NCBI GenBank assembly: GCA_016872675.1
Contig: VGZG01000012.1
Location: 1-60,600 of the forward strand
Length of the DNA: 60,600 nt
Direction: 5' to 3'
Origin: Planctomycetota bacterium
Lineage (GTDB): Bacteria > Planctomycetota > UBA1135 > UBA2386
The notes below the pieces were generated by a model. It saw only the letters and a program-made list of their open reading frames with translations. It had not been told where the DNA came from and did not search any database. Of this stretch, positions 55,315 through 60,600 are shown in pieces. Numbering within the stretch: position 1 is the stretch's first letter; every line of letters starts with the position of its first letter. The position numbers and the translations under genes are program-made.

Positions 55315-56979
55315 ATGCGCGTCCCGTCGCCGGCGTTCTGGATGGTTGTGGCGGTCGCCGCCGCCGGGCTGGCGGCGTTGTTGTTTGCGCCGGCGGCCGG
55401 CGCCGCGCCGGCGCCGCGCGCGGCGATCTACACCGGTTGCGCCGAGTCGCCCGACGACGTCAATCCGCTGACGGCGCAGAGTCCGGTCGCCCGCCGCCTG
55501 GTGCTTGCCTACACGCACGACGCCTTGCTTGCCGTCGATCCGGCGACCGGCGAACTGCGGCCAGCCGCCGCCGCGGGCTTCGAGCTAGCGCCCGACGGCG
55601 GCTCATGCACGTTCACGCTGCGCGCCGGCCTGCGCTTCTGCGACGGCAGCGAGGCGACGCTCGATGACGCGCTGTTCCCGTGGGAGCTCGCGCAAGCGGG
55701 ACACCTCGCATTCGGCTTCGTCGGCGACGCGATGGCGCGCGTGCGCGGCGTCACGCGCCTCGATGCACGTTCGTTTCGCGTCGACTTCCGCGACCGGCAC
55801 TTCGCCGCGGTCCGCGTCGTCGGCGAGAACTGGCTGCTGGTTAGCCGCGGCTTCTTCCTGCGCCGCCTCGCCGCGCGCGCCGCGCCCGCGCCGGTGCCGC
55901 CGGTCGACAGCGCCGCGTTCGCCGCGCTGCTGGCGCTGGCCACGGGCGAGTGCGGCCCGGGCACCGGCCCGTACCGGCTCGACAATCCGCCGGACGGCGC
56001 CGGCGACTGGCGGCCGCGCCAGGACCTGCTGCTGCGGCCCAACGCGCACAGTTGGCGGCGCGCTGCCGACCCGTCAGCGTGGACGTTCGAGGGCGTGCGC
56101 GTGCTGTTCCGCGACCAGCAGGCGGCGACCAACGAGTTGTTCGCCGGCGCGCTCGACTGGTTCAGCAGTCCCGCGCTCGACGAACTGCTGCGCGCGCGGC
56201 CGGAGCTCGCCGCCGACTACCGCCGGCTCGTCTACGACTACGACGCGCTTGGCGTCTACCGCATGGTCTGGAACTGCCGCCGCGGCGCCACCGCCGATGC
56301 GCGCGTGCGCCGCGCGCTCGGCCGGTTGTTCGACGTCGAAGCGCTGCGCGCCGGCAACGAGGGTCTCGGCGCGGCCGCTGTCGCGCATGCCAAGCCCGGC
56401 AGCGCCGCCGTGCCGCCGGCGCTGGCGCCGCTAGGCTTCGCGCCCGCTGCCGCCCGCGACGAACTCCGCGCGCTCGGCTTCGACGCCGCCGCCGGCGTGC
56501 CGTTGCGGTTGGTCGTGCTGGCGCCGCAGGGGACCGAGGCGCTGCAGCGCATCGGCGACCTGTTTGCCGACGCCTGCCGGCGCGCGGGCGTCGACCTGGA
56601 ACTGCGCCGCCGCGACTTCGCTGCCTACGTGCAGGAACGCCAGCGCGGCGACTGGGACGGGCTGCTGGCCTTGCAGTCGTTCCGGCCGTGGGGCGATCCG
56701 TGGGATTTGCTGCACGGCGACGGCGCTGACAACGCCGGTGGCTGGCGCCACCCCGAGGCCGATCGCCTGGCCGACGCGGCGCGGGTCGAAGCCGATCCGG
56801 TGCGCCGCGAGGCGCTGTGGCGCGACCTGCACGCGCTGGCGCACCGCGAGCAGCCAGCGGCGCTGCTGGTGCACCCGCTGGCCTCGATTCTGCTGCACCG
56901 GCGCGTCGCGGGCGCGACCGTTGGGCGGAACGGGCTCGTGCTGGAGCATGCGCGGATCGCCGCGTTGGCGGGGCGCTAA
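55315..56979 (+). CDS. Oligopeptide-type ABC transporter substrate-binding protein
   Basis: 554 residues. A signal peptide (WMVVAVAAAGLAALLFAPAAGA) leads to a family 5 solute-binding fold. Typical segments: ESPDDVNPLTAQSPVARRLV, then YTHDALLAVDPATGELRPAAA and SCTFTLRAGLRFCDGSEATLDD, and DARVRRALGRLFDVEALRAGN. Ligand probably peptide or similar. No permease is nearby; the tandem ATPase gene at 4351 could be a distant partner. ATG at 55315; crcB ends 6 bases before. Confidence 0.88.
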   Translation: MRVPSPAFWMVVAVAAAGLAALLFAPAAGAAPAPRAAIYTGCAESPDDVNPLTAQSPVARRLVLAYTHDALLAVDPATGELRPAAAAGFELAPDGGSCTFTLRAGLRFCDGSEATLDDALFPWELAQAGHLAFGFVGDAMARVRGVTRLDARSFRVDFRDRHFAAVRVVGENWLLVSRGFFLRRLAARAAPAPVPPVDSAAFAALLALATGECGPGTGPYRLDNPPDGAGDWRPRQDLLLRPNAHSWRRAADPSAWTFEGVRVLFRDQQAATNELFAGALDWFSSPALDELLRARPELAADYRRLVYDYDALGVYRMVWNCRRGATADARVRRALGRLFDVEALRAGNEGLGAAAVAHAKPGSAAVPPALAPLGFAPAAARDELRALGFDAAAGVPLRLVVLAPQGTEALQRIGDLFADACRRAGVDLELRRRDFAAYVQERQRGDWDGLLALQSFRPWGDPWDLLHGDGADNAGGWRHPEADRLADAARVEADPVRREALWRDLHALAHREQPAALLVHPLASILLHRRVAGATVGRNGLVLEHARIAALAGR

Positions 56980-57113
56980 GAGCCGGCGACCTCATGAGCG
57001 GCTGCGCGGCGGTCGTTACGGCGGGCCGGCGTCCAGATCGGACGCGGTGGTAGCTGCCTTGCGAGCGGGGCCCAAGCGAGGTCAGCCCGAAGGCGCCGTG
57101 CCAGACTGAGAAG

Positions 57114-57189
57114 TGGTGGAGAGTAGGGGAGTCGAACCCCTGACCTCGACAATGCCATTGTCGCGCTCTACCAACTGAGCTAACTCCCC
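57114..57189 (-). tRNA. tRNA-Ala (anticodon GGC)
   Basis: Minus-strand cloverleaf: acceptor GGGGAGT/ACTCTCC includes the alanine identity pair G3-U70. The D arm, anticodon stem CGACA/TGTCG with loop ATGGCAT (anticodon GGC), T arm AGGGG-TTCGACT-CCCCT, discriminator A and encoded CCA are all present. Confidence 0.97.
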
Positions 57190-57480
57190 ATCCCGTCCGG
57201 CACCAGTCGCCTTCCTGCGTCGACGTGGGGCGTCGGCGCGTGAAGGGACGGCGGAAGGTAGCGACGTCGCCAGCAAGTTCAAGCACGTTCTCGACCGTCC
57301 CGGCGCGCTGGCGTCGGTCATGCGCGCCCGCTGCTGGCCGTGACCGGGTTGCCACGCTACGTTTTGCCCGTCGCATCGACCGGACGGTCACGGTGGGATC
57401 GACTGCAGCATCCCGGCTGCGGGATCTTGTCGCCAGTGGTGCGCGAATGGCGGCGTGCGGCGCCGTAGGGCTAGGGTTCC
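57190..57480. other. Intergenic region between tRNA-Ala and the coiled-coil gene
   Basis: 291 bases with no supported gene. It holds a small hairpin, ATCCCG/CGGGAT with loop GCTG at 57410-57425, 55 bases before the next start, and an AGGG-like ribosome site near 57472. No clear promoter pair is recognised. Confidence 0.4.
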
Positions 57481-58320
57481 ATGGTCAAGCCAGCATCGTT
57501 CTTCCAACGGTTGAAGGAACGGATTCGCGGCACCGCGCGCGTCGAGGCAGCGCCGGCGGCGCCACCGACCAACAGTCCGGTGCAGCGCTTCGAGGCCGAG
57601 TGCGTCCCCGGCCACGACATCGACAGCGTTCAGATCGAGCCCAGGTCGACGCACAAGCTGTCGGACCGGGAGGAAGCGCTGATCGCCGTCGGCGGCCACT
57701 TCCAGGAACTGACCGCGATGTTGCGTGGCTCGCAGGCGCGCACCGACGACCACCTCGACAAGCTCGTCGCCTCGACGGCGACGCTGGCGCAACTGCCGGG
57801 CCTGTCGCAGCAACACCTCGAGGCGCTGCGCACGCTCGCGGCTCAGATGGAGCGGCAGCACCTGCTCGGCGAGCAGCTGTCGCAGGCGATGGCGCAACTG
57901 CCGGGCATGCTGCAGTCAGTCGAGCGCGCGATGGCGCGCGCCGCCGCCGCCGACGAGCGCACCAGTTCGGTCGTCGCCGAGTTTTGCGGCACGCTAGCGA
58001 CGGTGCAGTCGGCGATGGGACGCATGGTCGACCAGGGCGAGCAGCATGTGCTCGCCGCGCAGGGTCTCGTCGCCCGCCGCGACCAGGAGTTCAAGGACCT
58101 CACTGAGGGCATCCAGATCACGCAGCTGCGCGCCGCCAACGAGCTGCACCGCGCCACCGAGGAAGGCATGGCCTCGCTGCGCACGAGCCACGAGGACCAG
58201 AGCAACCGCCTGCAGCGCATCGTGCAGGAGTCGGCGTCGTGGAATCGCGCCGTGCTGTTCGGCCTCGCGATGGTCTCGATCCTCGTCGTCGGCGTGCTGG
58301 CGCTCATCATCTTCACGTGA
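57481..58320 (+). CDS. Tail-anchored coiled-coil protein
   Basis: 279 residues. Basic N-terminus (MVKPASFFQRLKERIRG), then an extended coiled coil (about 55-255) rich in Gln, Leu, Ala and Glu. A C-terminal membrane helix (VLFGLAMVSILVVGVLALII, about 258-278) places the coil in the cytoplasm. It recalls the signalling region of chemoreceptors, but no HAMP or ligand domain exists and no methylation motif is clear. Coupled to the phosphatase gene by a GTGA overlap. Function unknown, possibly scaffold or sensor. Confidence 0.7.
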   Translation: MVKPASFFQRLKERIRGTARVEAAPAAPPTNSPVQRFEAECVPGHDIDSVQIEPRSTHKLSDREEALIAVGGHFQELTAMLRGSQARTDDHLDKLVASTATLAQLPGLSQQHLEALRTLAAQMERQHLLGEQLSQAMAQLPGMLQSVERAMARAAAADERTSSVVAEFCGTLATVQSAMGRMVDQGEQHVLAAQGLVARRDQEFKDLTEGIQITQLRAANELHRATEEGMASLRTSHEDQSNRLQRIVQESASWNRAVLFGLAMVSILVVGVLALIIFT

Positions 58321-58931
58321 GCGTCGCCGGCGGCCGGCGCCTTTGGCTCGTGCGTCACGGCGAGACCGAGGGCCAGTCGTCGATCCGCTACCACGGCCGC
58401 AACGACGTCGCGTTGTCCGACGAAGGCCGCGCGCAGATCCGCGCGCTCGCGCCGCTGCTCGCCGGCGTCGACTTCGCTCGCGTCGTGCACTCGCCGCTGC
58501 GCCGCGCCGCCGAATCGGCGGCGATCCTCGGCGAGCGGCTCGGTCTGCCCGTCGCGCGCTTCCAGGTCGACGAGCGGCTGCGCGAGATCTCCTTCGGCGA
58601 CTGCGAAGGCATGACCGCTGCGGAGATCGCCGTCGCGCACTCGGCATTCTGGGCCGATCACTGCGCCGGCCGCGCTGACGCGTTCCCCGGCGGCGAGAGT
58701 CGTGCTGGCTTCGCCGCCCGGGTGCGCGCCGCCATCCGCGAGCATGCCGCGGCGCCGTGGACTGGCGATTTGCTGGTCGTCGCGCACCGCGGCATCGTGC
58801 GCCACGGCCTGCACGCGCTGCTCGGCGAGCCGGGGCACGGGCTCGACCCGTACGCCGTGGCGCTCGGCAGCGTCTCGGTGGTGCGCGAAGACGGTTCGTG
58901 GCGGCTCGAGGCGGTGTCGCTGCTGCCGTAG
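58317..58931 (+). CDS. Histidine phosphatase family protein
   Basis: 204 residues from a GTG that overlaps the coiled-coil stop. The catalytic motif LVRHGETEGQ is at about 10-19, the second histidine in VVAHRGIVRHGL, and the core helix SPLRRAAESA is present. This is the phosphoglycerate mutase/CobC-like branch; substrate unknown (it could be alpha-ribazole phosphate or a sugar phosphate). Cytoplasmic. Confidence 0.88.
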   Translation: MSVAGGRRLWLVRHGETEGQSSIRYHGRNDVALSDEGRAQIRALAPLLAGVDFARVVHSPLRRAAESAAILGERLGLPVARFQVDERLREISFGDCEGMTAAEIAVAHSAFWADHCAGRADAFPGGESRAGFAARVRAAIREHAAAPWTGDLLVVAHRGIVRHGLHALLGEPGHGLDPYAVALGSVSVVREDGSWRLEAVSLLP

Positions 58932-58994
58932 ACGCTGTCTGCGCCAGCGCGGCCTTCCCTCGCGGGCGGCGATGCGCGATCCTCTCCGCGCCGC

Positions 58995-60548
58995 ATGATC
59001 CACCCCACGCCGCGCCTGCGCTTCGCGCCGTCCCCGACCGGTCCGCTGCACCTCGGTGGCGCCCGCACCGCGATGTACAACTGGGCCGCGGCCCGCGCGC
59101 TCGGCGGCACGTTCCTGCTGCGCATCGAGGACACTGACCAGGCGCGCAGCACCGATGCGTCGCTGCAGATCATCCTGCAGGGCCTGCGTTGGCTCGGCAT
59201 CGACTGGGACGAGGGGCCGGAGAAGGGCGGCGACTTCGGGCCTTACTTCCAGATGCAGCGTCTGGGGCTCTACCGGCAGGCGGCCGATCGGCTGCTCGCC
59301 GCCGGCCACGCCTACCTGTGCTACTGCACGCCGGACGAGATCGAAGCCGGCCGCAAGGAACTCGAGGCGCAGAAGGCCGGTTTCGCCGGCTACAACCGCC
59401 GCTGCCGCAACCTGACGCCGGCCGAGCGCGCTGTGTTCGAGCGGCAAGGCCGCAAGCCCAACGTGCGCTTCAAGATGCCCGAGGCGCGCGTCATGCAGGT
59501 GCACGACCTGATCCGCGGCGACGTCGAGGTCAACACCAAGGAGCTCGACGACTGGGTGATGCTGCGGCCGGACGGCGTGCCGCTCTACAACTTCGCCTGC
59601 GTGGTCGACGACGTCGGCATGAAGATCACGCATGTCGTCCGCGGCGAGGAGCACTTTCTCAACGGCGTCAAGCAGCGCCTGCTGTTCGAGGCGCTCGGCC
59701 ACGAGTGCCCGCAGTACGCGCACATCCCGCTGATCCTCAACAAGGAAGGCAAGAAGCTCAGCAAGCGCGACGCCGACACCAACATGCTGGACTACCGCGA
59801 CAAGGGCTTTCCGCCCGAGGCGGTGTTCAACTACATCGCGCTGCTCGGCTGGGGCTTCAGCGGCGATCGCGACGTCTTCTCGCGCGAGGAGATGGTGCAG
59901 GTCTTCCGCATCGAGACCATCGGCAAGGCCGGCGCCAAGTTCGACGAGGAGAAGCTGCGCTGGATGTGCGGCGAGTACGTGCGCCGCTGGGCGCCAGCAC
60001 AGCTGCTCGAGCGCAGCGCACCATGGCTGCAGCCGGCGGTGCCGGCGACGGCGCTGACGACGCACATAGCGTGGCTACAGAACGCGCTCGCCTGCTACCA
60101 GGAGCGCATCGCCATTCTGTCCGAACTGCCGGGCAAGCTCGGCTGGCTGTTCAGCGTGCCGGCGATGGACGAGGCGGCGGCGAAGAACCTCGCCAAGGAC
60201 CCGGCCGGCAAGCAGTGGCTGCTGGCGTACGCGCAGCGCCTGGAAGGCGCCAACCTGCCGCCGAGCTGGCCTCTCGACCGCCAGGGCGTCGACGCCGCCG
60301 TGCCACTGCCGTCGAAGAAGGACGCGCCGGAGCCGGCCTGCGCCTTCTGGACGCCGGCGGCGATCGAGCGCGACTGCCGCGCCTTCGTCGAGTCGCTCGG
60401 CGTCAAGTTCGGCAGCTTCGTGCACCCGGTGCGCGCAGCACTCACCGGCACCGACAAGGGCCCGGGCCTGTTCGACGTGCTGTTCTTGCTGGGCAAGGAC
60501 GCGTGCGTCGCGCGCCTGCGCGCCGCCGCCAGCCACGTCGCGCTGTAG
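58995..60548 (+). CDS. gltX: Glutamyl-tRNA synthetase
   Basis: 517 residues. HIGH-type site SPTGPLHLGGARTA at 13-26 and KMSKS-type KKLSKRDADTN near residue 256. The DTDQARS segment and the helical anticodon-binding domain follow. It charges tRNA-Glu. With glnS in the same genome it does not need to mischarge tRNA-Gln. The start ATG at 58995 gives MIHPTPRLRFAPS. The last 52 bases of the window after its stop hold nothing I can support. Confidence 0.96.
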   Translation: MIHPTPRLRFAPSPTGPLHLGGARTAMYNWAAARALGGTFLLRIEDTDQARSTDASLQIILQGLRWLGIDWDEGPEKGGDFGPYFQMQRLGLYRQAADRLLAAGHAYLCYCTPDEIEAGRKELEAQKAGFAGYNRRCRNLTPAERAVFERQGRKPNVRFKMPEARVMQVHDLIRGDVEVNTKELDDWVMLRPDGVPLYNFACVVDDVGMKITHVVRGEEHFLNGVKQRLLFEALGHECPQYAHIPLILNKEGKKLSKRDADTNMLDYRDKGFPPEAVFNYIALLGWGFSGDRDVFSREEMVQVFRIETIGKAGAKFDEEKLRWMCGEYVRRWAPAQLLERSAPWLQPAVPATALTTHIAWLQNALACYQERIAILSELPGKLGWLFSVPAMDEAAAKNLAKDPAGKQWLLAYAQRLEGANLPPSWPLDRQGVDAAVPLPSKKDAPEPACAFWTPAAIERDCRAFVESLGVKFGSFVHPVRAALTGTDKGPGLFDVLFLLGKDACVARLRAAASHVAL

Positions 60549-60600
60549 CCGCGCGCCCGTCCGTCAGCGCCGGCGCCGCCGCAGCGCTGCCGGTTCGTCA

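Overview
The window is about 60.6 kb of very GC-rich DNA (around 70% by eye). It is packed with bacterial genes on both strands. I identify 53 protein-coding genes and three tRNA genes (Lys-CTT, His-GTG, Ala-GGC, all with an encoded CCA end). I see no rRNA, CRISPR array, insertion sequence, prophage or integrase. LpxA (lipid A synthesis) and many lipoprotein or secreted-protein signals indicate a diderm, Gram-negative-type envelope. Two secreted proteins (9695-10747 and 29514-31349) share a C-terminal module that I recognise from Planctomycetota genomes. With the VCBS-repeat lipoprotein, the MglA-like GTPase and the pairing of GlnRS with GltX, my best placement is an environmental planctomycete-like bacterium. 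That placement is an inference and was not tested phylogenetically.

Layout. 1-9.2 kb: comEC (minus, cut by the window edge), coaD-ridA, a TlpA-like thioredoxin-fold protein without its CxxC, a tandem ABC ATPase overlapping an M16-like secreted protein, an MglA-type GTPase fused to a histidine kinase, and tRNA-Lys and tRNA-His. 9.2-17.4 kb: a degenerate receiver-like protein, a secreted protein, a structured non-coding stretch leading into a half-length aldehyde dehydrogenase and thymidine phosphorylase, a class A beta-lactamase-fold hydrolase and aconitase. 17.4-31.4 kb: lipoproteins, RlmI-type methyltransferase-thiS-thiG-CPBP protease-gamma carbonic anhydrase, VCBS lipoprotein, sugar nucleotidyltransferase, amidohydrolase, LarE, M28 peptidase, and two secreted or lipid-anchored proteins on minus.

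31.4-41.5 kb is a translation block: ffh, rpsP, an unknown gene, maf, rpmE, prfA, a membrane protein, prmC, a PilZ protein, ssb and glnS. 41.6-52.4 kb: NapH/CcoG-like ferredoxin, homoserine dehydrogenase, lpxA, a sodium/solute symporter with a tiny membrane partner, a UvrD/PcrA helicase, a sigma-54-type AAA+ protein with no DNA-binding domain, a B12/radical SAM protein and a small unknown protein. 52.4-60.6 kb: a thioredoxin-like protein whose signal peptide is separated from the mature part by two in-frame stops, a degenerate metallopeptidase-like protein, the fluoride channel crcB, an oligopeptide-type binding protein, tRNA-Ala, a tail-anchored coiled-coil protein, a histidine phosphatase and gltX.

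The genes mostly serve core functions: translation and its release and modification, protein export, cofactor synthesis, the TCA cycle, nucleoside salvage and envelope. Many neighbours overlap by 1-4 bases (ATGA, GTGA, TTGA, TGATG), which suggests translational coupling. Most convergent gene ends carry GC-rich inverted repeats without T-tracts. No single large novel system is evident. The most unusual items are the GTPase-histidine kinase fusion, the double-stop gene, the truncated sigma-54 activator after uvrD, and the structured leader before the nucleoside-salvage genes.
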